Origin: Strigamia acuminata
Lineage: Eukaryota > Arthropoda > Chilopoda > Geophilomorpha > Linotaeniidae
NCBI GenBank assembly: GCA_949358305.1
Contig: OX442322.1
Coordinates: 7,068,001 to 7,132,000, forward strand
DNA length: 64,000 nucleotides
Direction: 5' to 3'
The notes beneath the pieces are model-generated. The model had not been told where the DNA came from. It searched no databases and worked only from the letters and a program-made list of their open reading frames with translations. The translations under genes were made by a program, and so were the position numbers. Positions 51,041 to 61,800 of this stretch are shown in pieces (positions within the stretch are counted from its first letter, which is position 1; every line of letters starts with the position of its first letter).

Positions 51041-54000
51041 ATGGAAACAGACAAATTAGAGAGGAAAATCACCCTTTTGAATAGAGGCAATTACGATGCA
51101 TGGAAGCAACAGATCAAAGTTCTCCTCATGCACCACGGCTGTTGGGCCTTCACAGATGGAACTGAGGAAGCCCTCGCACCAGGAGCGTCCTGGCGCGACC
51201 GCTCGGATTACAATCTGCGGAAAGGCCGAGCATTTAGCTTAATATACTATTCCATCGAAGAGCAATATCACGAGTTGCTCAGCGGAACCGAGGACGCCAA
51301 AACAGCATGGAATACACTAAAGACAAACTTTGAACCAGTCTCGAGGGCGAGAATTATACGTCTACTCGACGAATTCTTTAGTCTAAAGTATGACCCGGCG
51401 ACGGAAACAATAGGAATTTTTGCAGCAAAGATACGAAACGCCGCAAAGAAGCTCGCCGACGTCAAACATGACTTAGCAAACTTATATCAGGCATTCCAGC
51501 TGATTCGGTATTTACCACAAGAGTACCAATCAATAGTCCAAGCCATTTATCGATGGGAGGACAAAGACTTCACGCTGGAAAAGGTTGAAGTCGAATTGGT
51601 CGCGGAAGAGGGCAGACTCACACAGCAACGACGAGATTCGGGCCAGGGGCAAATTGTGGATGCCTTCAGCACAAACAACAACAAAAATAGTGACAAAATA
51701 CCGCAATTTCAGCAACAAGGCAATAGTGGTCAAAATAACCGCGGATACCAAGGTGGACAAAAGGGACGAGGAAGATCGAATTATAGAGGTGGAGCAAATA
51801 CAAGAAGCTTTAGAGGAAATCCAACCGGATCAACGGGACGGGGGCCGTGTTTTCGGTGCAGCCAGCATGGACATTGGGCTAAGGATTGCACAGTTCAAAT
51901 ACAGCAAGTGCCGAACAGCAATATGAAGTCCAATACGGTCGAAGAACTCGATACAGAGATGCTGGATGTTGGTTTCCTCACGGAATTGAGTAAAGAAGAA
52001 ATGTTGCAATGCAGTGGAACCAACAATTTTTGGATTTATGACACAGGGGCAACAGGACATTTTTGTAAAGACAAAACTCAATTTCACAACTTTAGAGAAA
52101 CCACAGGAACAATCAGTCAAGCCGACAAGAAAACACTCATCCAAATACAAGAAGTTGGAGATGTACGCATAATGTGCTTAGTTGGAACTGAAACGATTCC
52201 AATAACACTAAAGAAGGTTTATTATGCGCCGGACTTGAGAAGAAACTTATTATCGGGGCCGTGCATCGACGAAGCACGATGCAGAGTCGCAATTGGTGCA
52301 GGATTGGTGAAGATTTTCGATCCACAATGGAAAAGACAATTAATGCAAGGAGTTAAAAAGGATCGACTCTACTATATCCAAATTAGCGATGAGAAGCCCG
52401 ACATTGAGAAGTTGAAAGAAAAGGAGACAAACAAGGCGAATACTAGTGAAGAAAAGAAACAACAACCCGCTGGATTAAGCAAAACAACTTCTAATCCAGA
52501 GGAAGCACGGCTATGGCACGAACGACTAGGACACATTCACTTCCCTAGTTTGCAACAGATGAGCAGGACGGAAGCAGTAATCGGGCTACCCGTACTAGAT
52601 GTGCCAATAACACAGTGTGATGTGTGTACACTGGCTAAGAAGAAAGCAATTTCACACAAACCAATACCGGGGATCAGATCAAAAGGACCATTAGAACTTC
52701 TGCATATGGATGTGTGTGGGGCTTTTGGCACACCTACACTATCAGGAAACAAATATTTCCTTACAATTACGGACGATTATTCACGATATTCAACGGTGTA
52801 TTTAATAAAACAAAAGGATGAAGTTTTCGAATTATTTAAGAAGCATGCAAAACGAATTGAGCGGTTGCTCGGAAAATCAATTTTGGTCATACGAACAGAT
52901 AACGGGATGGAATTCTGTTCCAACAAATTCGCACAATATCTTGAGGAACAGGGGATAGCGCACGAGAGAACAAACGCATATACACCCTCCCAAAATGGCG
53001 TTTCCGAAAGACTAAACCAAACATTAGCCAATGGCATGCGAGCGCTGGTTTATGATGCTGGCCTGGAACATCGATTCTGGGGAGAAGCAATCTTGACATT
53101 TAACTACTTGAGAAACAGGATTGCAAAGCTTAATTCGGAGAAGACACCGATGGAGCTGTACTATGGACGGAAACCATCTTTACGTCATTTAAGAAAATTT
53201 GGAAGTCTCTGCTTTGTGCAGAAGAAAGTACGAGATGGGAAAATAGATAATAAAGGTATCCATGGAATCATGCTCGGATACTCGAGGGTTACCAAAGAAT
53301 ATAGGATCTGGCTGCCAGACTTTTCAAAAGTCATTGAAACTAGTGACGTCAGATTCGTGGAAAGCAGGCGCGGAGTTGAAGGCGTGCTGGGCCAATCGGA
53401 GAAATATACAAGATACATTGATAATTTGAACGACAATCTAGAAGACGATGATCGTCCCTATTACTCCGATGAAGATATTAGGCCGCCGCTGCCGCCACCC
53501 CAGCCTAAGAAGGAAATAGAAGAAGTTTTTCACCCTATTAAATTGAAGTTTCGGCTGCCGGAGGAAAAACTTCGAGCAAAACCGCCAGCTATCACGCCAC
53601 AAGCAAGGACAGAGGCTCCGAACCCAGTTCATACTATACCTCCGCTCGTGTGGAAGAAGATTGAGAAGGTTAGACCTACTGGACAAAAGGACCTGGAATA
53701 CAGGATTGAGGGATATGAAATACCTAAATTGCGCTCAATACCAGACGTTAAACGCTACTGTGCTGAGCACAATCTTAATGTTCCAGAACACCTTTTTGAC
53801 GACAAAAGGAAGAAGAAGCCATCTGAATTGAATGCAACAGCGGATATTTCAAATTTGGATCCGGATGATACAAGCTTCGATTTCGAGGCGTACCACCTGG
53901 AAGTTTGCATTCCTACGCGTTTTGAGCAAATCGCTGCCTTGCCCGAAAAGAAAGAGTGGAACCATGTGATGTGCGACGAAATCAATACGATGCACGAGCG

Positions 54001-54416
54001 TGAAGTGTGGGAGTTGGTTCCACCACCACCGGATACGAAAGTCATTGGATGTAGATGGATTTATACTGTTAAATCCGATGAGAGAGGTGAAATCGCAAGA
54101 TATAAGGCCAGACTTGTGGCACAAGGCTTCTCACAAGTCTATGGCGACTCGTATGAAGAAACTTTCTCGCCGGTTGTTGACTTTTCGATCGTCCGCTTCA
54201 TGTTCACGCTACTCGTCTGCATGTTTAAGTGGTCCTACGTTCAAGCGGATGTAAAATGCGCATATCTTTACGCGAAGTTACACAAAACGATTTACATGCG
54301 TCAACCGAAGGGTTTTATCGTACCGGGAAAAGAAAACTATGTTTGCAGACTCCTTCGTGCGATATACGACTTGCACCAGTCTGGGAGAGAATGGGGCATA
54401 GAATTGGAAGACACCC
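51041..54416 (+). CDS. gag-pol: E8 Gag-Pol polyprotein, 5' 1125 codons, cut by E9
   Basis: The start is Met 51,041 (METDKLERKI). Order: UBN2 Gag (NYDAWKQQIKV, SRARIIRLLDEF), Gly/Asn-rich segment, zinc knuckle CFRCSQHGHWAKDC (about residue 270), protease FWIYDTGATGHF (about 330), pre-integrase LWHERLGHIH with CDVCTLAKKK. The integrase triad lies in HMDVCG, IRTDNGMEF and NGVSERLNQT. RT begins with EREVWELVPPP, GCRWIYTVK, RLVAQGFSQ and AYLYAKL, and ends at LHQSGREWGIELEDTL. The catalytic YVDD box and RNase H are absent because E9 begins there. No internal stop is seen. E6 is its decayed relative. Confidence 0.94.
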
Positions 54417-55897
54417 TGTGACGGTGACGACCACAACTCCTATCGCATGATAGTACCGGGTATAAGTCGCGTGAAATAGTGAATAATACGAGATAAAATA
54501 AAGACAACAGAGTTTCTCAAAACGTGACATTTATTGGTTTTATCCAATACAATCAATTACTGAAAGTTATATAATTACTAATGCCGACATTTGGCAAGTT
54601 AATAGTGAATTAAACTATACAAATAAAATGGCCGAATGGCCCTAAAATAATATGATTACGGTTATTGGTGATCCGGGGTTCGGGAACGGCAAAACGCCCG
54701 CTCGACCGAGTTAAAGATGTCGTCTATACGTAGCCGGGCTGGCTGTGTCCTCGCGCCAAGGTTCCGCTTGCGAATTATATTTAATTCGCGATGTTGTGAG
54801 TTTAATAAATTAACTCAATAAATTGTATTCAATTTATTGTTACGAATTTGATTCGTCATACAGTGAAATAAGTCTCGTGACTTATTTCGGTTGTTAACTT
54901 GTTGCCAAGTTTAAACAATTAAGGTTTATTATCAACTACAAAATATAATAAAGGTTAAACATCGCAACACACAATTGCCGTCAAAGTTTGCCTTGCTGAG
55001 CAGAACAGTATCGCGCGTGCCCTAAATAACAGTGCGGTGAGAGACGGCACTGATACTCAGGGGGATATAGCCCGCAGTTCTGCACAACAGAATTAATCAC
55101 CCGAGATACTACTCGTAAGTAGACTGCTTTGGCACCATCACCGAAGAGATATAACATTCCCAAACACATAGTGCTACTGGCGGTAACTGCATGTTTTGTA
55201 TGCAGACTGCTTTGGCACCATCAGGTGATGGAGTCAATCTCTTGCAGTAACAGTGCTACTGACAGTTACTAAATACTTTGGTATCACACGTGATTCTATT
55301 GTCCGACCACGAGGATACTTATGCGGGAGGCTTTCTCCTCGGCAAGACCGTTTGACGGAAACATGAACAGTCCGAACTTCGCCTTCAGTTGACGGGGGTT
55401 GCATGGCTCAGCAGAGCCATGCTATGCATGGTTCGGTAGAACCATGCCCTGAGTAAGAAACAGTTATTTGACATGCGGAACATACCAAATAACCAGAAAT
55501 CAAGAACTAACTAACTTCCTGTTGTCAGGGAGTTTTATACTGGGTGGGATTAGGTTCCACCAATCTCGTATCGCAGGAAGTGGATACGGAGACGCAAATT
55601 GGGATTATGCTAATCTTTTAGCATAAACCGGAACTGGATACCGGGGACAGGAAATGGATACACAGAACGGAAATACATTCTGAAAATGGGTTTCATGTCG
55701 CGTACCCGTGATAAAGCAGTAACACCTATTTTATCTTATTAAGTATTGATAATATATCTTTATATTATCGATGTGAATCACATTTGGTCGTATCAAACAT
55801 AATAATATGTTTGTGAACTATTTCTATGTAAAATAGTGAGTTCGAGGTTGAATTTGCCGCTAGTACTAGTGGCGCCATCTATTGCTAATTTGTCACA
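54417..55897 (-). repeat. E9 3' LTR (1481 bp)
   Basis: The minus strand runs TGTGACAAATTAGC to CACCGTCACA. It shares with S1 and E7 the segments near AGATGGCGC, the GGAACTGGATAC repeats, GACATCTTTAAC-like sequence and TATAGTTTAA. It has an internal direct repeat AGACTGCTTTGGCACCATCA (55,121-55,140 and 55,204-55,223). The polypurine tract AAGGGGGATG lies just inside. Confidence 0.88.
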
Positions 55898-56260
55898 CAT
55901 CCCCCTTAATAACTAAACATATACTCTTATATTTTATGTTATTCTTTAGGAATATCATTCGTGCCAAATTCATCCATATTATTAAATATTTTACTATTTA
56001 ATTTCATAAAGTTCATGAGTGTTTTTAATAAACATGTTCTTATCATTAGGATGCTCAAAAATTGTTTTTATTTTCTCTTTTACAGAGACGGTTATAAAAA
56101 TAATTTGGTTATTAAAAAAATAAACATGAAGTCATTCTCTTATATCGAGGAAGCACTTCTTACAAAAATCTCAGTTAAAGTAATTTTCGGTTACATATTA
56201 TATTCATTTATCACAGAATCAAACAAATAAACTGCTATTTTTTTAAATTCGATACACAGC
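55898..56260 (-). other. E9 3' untranslated region
   Basis: AT-rich, about 360 bp between the extra ORF and the LTR. No gene is seen. The tract AAGGGGGATG at its end is the plus-strand primer. Confidence 0.7.
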
Positions 56261-57871
56261 TTAATCTTGACCTTTTTTGGTCTCCGTGGCGGGCTTTTGC
56301 CTATCCTTTGAAGAGGAACTTTTGCCACGTTTCTTGGCGGGGAGAGGTTCTTCCGGTTGCCGATCTATGAAGAATGCAGTGGTCGCAACAACTTCCGTGA
56401 CGATGGGTGTCTCGGTTGCTTTATCCCCTGCTTCAGGCTGATCAGTCGATCCGTCTTCTTCATTGATCATCTTTTTGAGATCTTCGTAGATGTCAATCAC
56501 CGGGTGCAAAACCAGGATCCAGCCTTCGCATATTTGATTTTTCATCTCAGCTGCGATTTTTCCCACGAGCAGATTCCAAAGGTGCTCCAAAATATTGAAG
56601 CCCTCAACGCGACGTGGATTCAAGATCATTTGCATGATCCTGGTCACATATCCTACCGTTATTTGATCAGGAAGACCCGTAATCAATTGGCGAGAAATTA
56701 TTATCGCAAGTCGAGCTACGATGGGGTAGTAGTATTCGACCTCCCAAACGAATAACTGTCCTATCTTGGTGTTCGGGGGAACTTGGTAGGGTTCGATTAA
56801 GAATTCGTTCGAAATCCCGTGTTCCGCGATATTTGGCATGGGAACCAATGCGGCTTCTTCCGTTTGGATCGCATTATCTACGCAGACAACACTTGGCATT
56901 TTTTCCAAACCCATTTGAAGGCCAAGGGGCGTTCTTCGCGAATTCATAAATTCGGGATCCTCGTATACAGCTTTGCCATCGTTAGATAATAAAGCTTTAC
57001 AAAGGTGGCAGGTTGCCCATTTTCGGGGTTCTGGATCGAACAACCCTTTAATCACGAACGAAACAAACTTTGGGTTCCAGGGTTGGATTTTTAATCGTCG
57101 TTTCGTTCCGAGACAATTCCCGCATGATGCTAAATGACACCCTGTCCCGGAGCCGGACATCCAGCCGACCCCGAAACAGAAAGGGCACGGTATTTCGCCC
57201 TTCGCGAGCTCCAAATTGTCGTGTGGAATTCCCAATTCTAAGTCGCGATCGCAGGCGGCTTTTTGACGCAGTGCCTTTTCTTGCTTACTAGCTGCTCTTT
57301 GTTGAGCAGTCATCGGCTGTAGTTTGGGGGCTCTGGTGGACACAAACGTACTTTTTCCTCTAGCCGTATTATATCTAGGGGTATACACTACTTCGCGCGA
57401 AGTCGTGGGTGGCGGCGAGTCGTAATGAACGTACTCTCGCTGTTTGCGTTTGTTGTCTTGGTGGCGATTTCCCTCGGGATTTCGATTTGCCTCTAATTTG
57501 ACAATCTCGTCCAGACTTCTCTCATGAGAGGTCGACGAATCTTCCATTCGACTTGTACTTGGTTTAGGGATCGACTGTAAAGGATGGCTTTTGGAAAAAC
57601 TGTCCTTTTTTGGTATAATGAAGGTTTCTTGGGTAACCTCCATCGCCGTTTTGGGTACAGCCGTTTTTGGGCGAATTTCCTTTGGGAGAGCGTCTGGGTT
57701 GTTTCGGGCCCAGGTTAATATGTCCCATCCTTTTTGATCGAGAACGAGAGGAGTATTTGGCGCTCCCGGGACCGTTACGATGGTCGGGTTGACTGTTGGC
57801 GTGTTTTCTTCTTCCGAAGAACTCGACTGAATCACAATTCGCCGCTTTTTAATCGGTATCTTCTTGACCAT
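56261..57871 (-). CDS. E9 extra ORF: 536-aa basic protein with DnaJ-like cysteine motifs, function unknown
   Basis: It occupies the env position, downstream of pol, but has no signal peptide, no membrane segment and no furin-like site, so I do not call it an envelope. The N-terminus is strongly basic (KKIPIKKRR), a possible nuclear signal, followed by Ser/Pro-rich and charged sequence. In the middle (about residues 230-315) are CPFCFGVG, then CHLASCGNCLGTKRR, then CHLCK. The CxxCxGxG pattern is that of the DnaJ zinc-binding domain, here two repeats instead of four, plus a further CxxC. The C-terminal third is hydrophobic and helix-like (PIVARLAIIISRQLI) and ends in a Lys/Ser-rich tail. The start Met 57,871 lies four bases after a splice-acceptor-like site. 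Not recognised from any element I know. Confidence 0.8.
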   Translation of the reverse strand: MVKKIPIKKRRIVIQSSSSEEENTPTVNPTIVTVPGAPNTPLVLDQKGWDILTWARNNPDALPKEIRPKTAVPKTAMEVTQETFIIPKKDSFSKSHPLQSIPKPSTSRMEDSSTSHERSLDEIVKLEANRNPEGNRHQDNKRKQREYVHYDSPPPTTSREVVYTPRYNTARGKSTFVSTRAPKLQPMTAQQRAASKQEKALRQKAACDRDLELGIPHDNLELAKGEIPCPFCFGVGWMSGSGTGCHLASCGNCLGTKRRLKIQPWNPKFVSFVIKGLFDPEPRKWATCHLCKALLSNDGKAVYEDPEFMNSRRTPLGLQMGLEKMPSVVCVDNAIQTEEAALVPMPNIAEHGISNEFLIEPYQVPPNTKIGQLFVWEVEYYYPIVARLAIIISRQLITGLPDQITVGYVTRIMQMILNPRRVEGFNILEHLWNLLVGKIAAEMKNQICEGWILVLHPVIDIYEDLKKMINEEDGSTDQPEAGDKATETPIVTEVVATTAFFIDRQPEEPLPAKKRGKSSSSKDRQKPATETKKGQD

Positions 57872-58462
57872 AATTCTACAAATATAGAAAACGTTTTAGT
57901 TTTATTTGCAATACTTTTGTATGCGCGCGCCCTCTATTGAGAAAACGCGTAACTGAATTTACGAATTTTATAATTATAATTCGTTACAACTTTATGCTTT
58001 CGTGTATTGATAATTTTATCAAACTTACGAAAATGTCCTGCTTCCTTTAGAAGCGTGTCTTGTGGAATTATGAGTGTAGTCGCCTCGACGACAACTTGGA
58101 GTTTAGAGCACGTGGCTTTCAAATCCTCCGCCGCTAATAAACGAATTCCGCTGGTTCGTATTTCTTCGAATATTCAAAGAAATTTCATGATATATATATA
58201 TAACTTTATATGCATAATCATAATACCTGTATTCGCTGATTTAAAGCTAACAATGTCAACGCGTTTGACCGTGATTTTTGTTGAATTCGACGAAGTTCTT
58301 CTTCTCTCACGTGTGTGTTAGAAGACTGAATATAGAACGAATCTTTTACTCTCCACCCGGAGTCATAATTTATCAGGTGACTTCGCGAATTTTCGATTTG
58401 AATATTCAATATCTGATTTAAATCAATATCTTTTAGAATATTCTTTTTATATTTAGAATCTT
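57872..58462 (-). other. E9 region between pol and the extra ORF, with splice-like signals
   Basis: Two short open stretches look coding. One (58,409-58,226) ends in LLALNQRIQ at a CAG|GTATTA donor-like site. The second (about 58,150-58,029) includes TSGIRLLAAEDLKATCSKL and ends at a strong GTAAGT (58,028-58,023). A pyrimidine run and TTTGTAG (ending 57,876) precede the extra ORF, giving a 153-bp candidate intron. The acceptor for the second stretch is not resolved. Could be exons of a spliced extra-ORF mRNA or decayed coding sequence. Confidence 0.45.
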
Positions 58463-58837
58463 TTAACGACGTTCTTGAATCATCTGCACAAAATCCGTAG
58501 TATATTTCGGATTTGGCTTCGAAGTTCTTTTCGGTCTCGAGATTATCTCCGGAAGGTCAGCTGTTCGCTTCCGTTTATTTGAGTTATTACTTCGTGGATC
58601 GATAATCTCGTTTCCATTTTTATTTGAAGTAGGAATTATTCTTTCTTCTTGTTCAAGATTTTCTTGAGGAAGTTCTTCCATATCTTTTTCAAGATTTTCA
58701 CGAGAGGTTTCTTCCATATCTTGATTATCTAATTCTTGTGAATTAGATTTGTTAAATTCGGAATTTGCCGACATCCAATCAGGGTTTGGATGATCTTCCA
58801 GTTTTCCTTTTTTTCTGACCCAGAGTCCATGTCTCAA
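58463..58837 (-). CDS. E9 small ORF overlapping the pol 3' end (124 codons), perhaps the true pol C-terminus
   Basis: It overlaps the last 59 nt of pol in another frame. It is acidic and Asn/Glu-rich, with repeats like EETSRENLEKDMEELPQENL, and ends in a basic KRTSKPNPKY-type tail. It reads more like the natural continuation of the integrase C-terminus than the KKRKTGRSSKP end of pol, so a one-base indel near 58,830 (in an A run) may have split pol here. Alternatively it is a separate gene read by re-initiation. Confidence 0.5.
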   Translation of the reverse strand: MRHGLWVRKKGKLEDHPNPDWMSANSEFNKSNSQELDNQDMEETSRENLEKDMEELPQENLEQEERIIPTSNKNGNEIIDPRSNNSNKRKRTADLPEIISRPKRTSKPNPKYTTDFVQMIQERR

Positions 58838-61800
58838 TCAGGTATGAAGGGATATACGGGGTGAGATCATCCGTATTTATTGATGGTTCAATTGAATCAT
58901 CTAATAATTTTCGTAAGGCGTATGCACCTCCTGTTAATACGGCCGTGATTTCCCACGGTCCGTCTCGTTTTTCAGCAAATCCTTTAGTAATGCCTTTGTC
59001 TTGATTGGAAAGAATATGTGTATTCTTCCAGACTAAATCACCTACTTCATATTTGCAAATATGAAATTTATTACGGTGAATTCTGTCGTGTTTCTCGTAA
59101 TTTAGTTGGATCCTACGGTGCATTTCTTGGTGTGCTCTCCGTAAAATCCCGAGTAAATTAAACACGAATTCCTCAGGGTTATTTTTATCGAATTTATTCG
59201 CGTGTTGAATAATTCGCGGGTCGAAAGGTAGTGTTACTATTCTTCCCGTATTTAATAAAAATGGCGTCGATCCGGTTGCTTCGGATTTTGCCGTTCTGGA
59301 TGCAAATGCAAATTCATTCAGAAAACGTGGCCAGTGAGAGTGCACATCAGAATAAATCGCAAGCATTATTTTGATATCTCTGTTTGCCCGCTCTGTGGGG
59401 TTGGCCTGAGCATGATAAGGACTTATATGAGTCATTTTAATGTTATGCCTTTTACAGAAACCCTCATAGATGGTGGATGCAAACTGTTTTCCATTATCAC
59501 TGATAATTTTCCTGGGGTATCCCCATCTATGTACGATATCACCTAACTTTGTTATAATTGCTTCACTTGAAGCTTTGCTTAATGGGGCTAATTCTACCCA
59601 TTTAGTACATTGATCGATTCCTACTAAAATATATTTATGTTGGTATTGCCCAGCGGGTTTGGGACCCATGAAGTCTAAACAAAGAACTTCCCATGGCTGT
59701 GCCATATTGTGAGGACTATAACTTGCTCTGTGTTTGCGATGTTGACTAGGTTTGTATTGTTGGCAATGAACACAACTACGAACATAATTACACGTGTCTT
59801 TGCTCATTTTAGGCCAATAATAGATGAGTTTCGCTCGTTCGAGCGTTTTACTCATCCCCGCGTGTCCACTTAACGGATGTCCGTGGCATGCGAACAACAC
59901 TCGTCGTACTAAAGACGGTGGAATCACCGCTTTAAATCCGTTGCCGGAATCATTTAATTTTTCTTCAAATGTTGGTTTGAAGAAGATTAACATTTCAGAA
60001 TCATTACTATTCTCATCTTCATTATCATGATTTTCTTTGAAATCTAGTTGGTAGCCTTTGATGTCTTTCATCCATCGCTTAGTTTTCTTATTTTTCCTTT
60101 GCTCAACTTCATCTAACTTTAGATGAGTTATTATTTTTCTACATTCGTAATCTTTGAGCTGAGCTTCGATGATTTCTGCTCTGGTAGGAGGAACTATACT
60201 TAGTACTTCGGTTAACGCACTAAATAAAGTTTCTGTTTCTACATGGCCTTTCTCCCCCTTTTCCAAAGAATTATTTAATTTTTTGGAATAATCAAACCTT
60301 ACTGACACGTTTGTTAAGAACTGACAGGGTTTTGGTTCTTCTCTACGAGTAACTTCTTTATTTCCGTCCCACTCGGGCCAGAATTGAGTTATTTCTGTGG
60401 GTTTGATATAATCATCCTTCGGAATGTCTTCAATACTCAAAGGAGCTCTTGAAAATGCGTCTGCGACTTGATTTTGAGTACCACGACGATACTTAATTTT
60501 AAAGGCGCCGCATTGCAGTTTAATTGCCCATCGGCCAAAACGACCAGAAGGTTCTGGCGTCCCCATTAGCCATTTTAAGGCTTCTGCATCTGACTCCATG
60601 GTGAAAGACGTGTATTCTATGTAGGGGCGGAAACGTTCTACAGCCCATACTACCGCTAGACACTCTAGTTCGGGAGTAGTGTAACGTTGCTCGGCTCCTC
60701 GAAGTACGCGACTAGCGTAAGCTACGGGTCTTGGAGTTTTAATCCATTTGTCCTTGTTTTTGTCAAGAAATTCCACATCTTGGCATAACACCGCTCCTAA
60801 TCCTGAATGTGAAGCGTCTGTCAGAATCACAAAGGGTTCGAGCATGTTAGGCATTAACAAAACTTGAGTTTCGTCGCATAAGATGTCTTTAATTCTTTCG
60901 AAAGCGTCCATTTGCTCTTGTCCCCAGACAAAAGTTGCTTTCTCATGCATTATGCTAGTCAGTGGAGTAGCAATTTCACCGTGGTTAGGAATAAACTTCC
61001 TAAAGAAATTTGCCAACCCGTGAAACCTTTGAACATTTTTCGATGTTTTTGGGGTTGGAAATTTTCGTACTGACGCGATTTTATCAGGATCCGGGGCCAA
61101 TCCATTTGGCGTGATTAGGTGTCCCAGAAATTTTAGCGTAGTTCTGCCGAACTTAGACTTTTCTTTATTTACGGACAAGTTTGCTTTGTCTAGTCGTTCT
61201 AAAACATCTTTAATGTGACCGAGATGTTGGTCCCAGGTCTGAGAAAAGATAATTACATCGTCTAAATAGACTAATGCGTGTTTATATAACGCTTCACCCA
61301 TAACTTGTTCCATTAGGGCTTGAAATGTACATGGTGCGTTACATAACCCAAATGGCGTACGTACAAATTGATAGTTGCCTTTCGGAGTATAGAAAGCAGT
61401 TTTCTGCTTATCTTCGTCTTCCATCTCTACTTGATAATATCCTTTTGTAAGGTCAAGTGAGGTGAAGTATTTTGCCTGATTAGTATTGTGCATGAGCAAA
61501 TCAATACTGGGCATTTGGATTGCATTGATTTCGGTGATCGCATTTAGCCATCGGTAATCAATACATAACCTATATGTGCCATTTGGTTTGGCAACTATTA
61601 CGGGATGACTTATGTAAGGTCCCGTAGATTTCTCAATGAGATTCTCTGCTTCTAGCTCTTCAACTAGTTTGGTCATAATCGCAATTTTAGCTGGATTGTA
61701 CATGCGAAACGGCTGTTTTTTCCATTTCGCGTCCTTTTTAAACGTAATTTTATGCTTAGTAAGATTCGTACAACCAACTTTGTCCCGGAAAACGTGCTTG

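Larger units (their letters stand above)
42977..54416 (+). mobile_element. E8: Ty1/copia element of the E6 family, host of E10 and E9
   Basis: The 5' LTR, half-tRNA primer site and leader run to 43,801. E10 interrupts the leader (ATAAG duplication). The leader resumes at 50,775 and Gag-Pol runs from 51,041 to 54,416, where E9 starts inside RT. The coding part seen has no stop, so E8 was intact when E9 landed. Its 3' part must lie beyond the right edge. Confidence 0.94.

Noticed and set aside
56261-57871. Calling the E9 extra ORF an envelope gene because of its position
   Set aside because: No signal peptide, transmembrane segment, fusion peptide or cleavage site is visible, and the cysteine pattern is zinc-finger-like.
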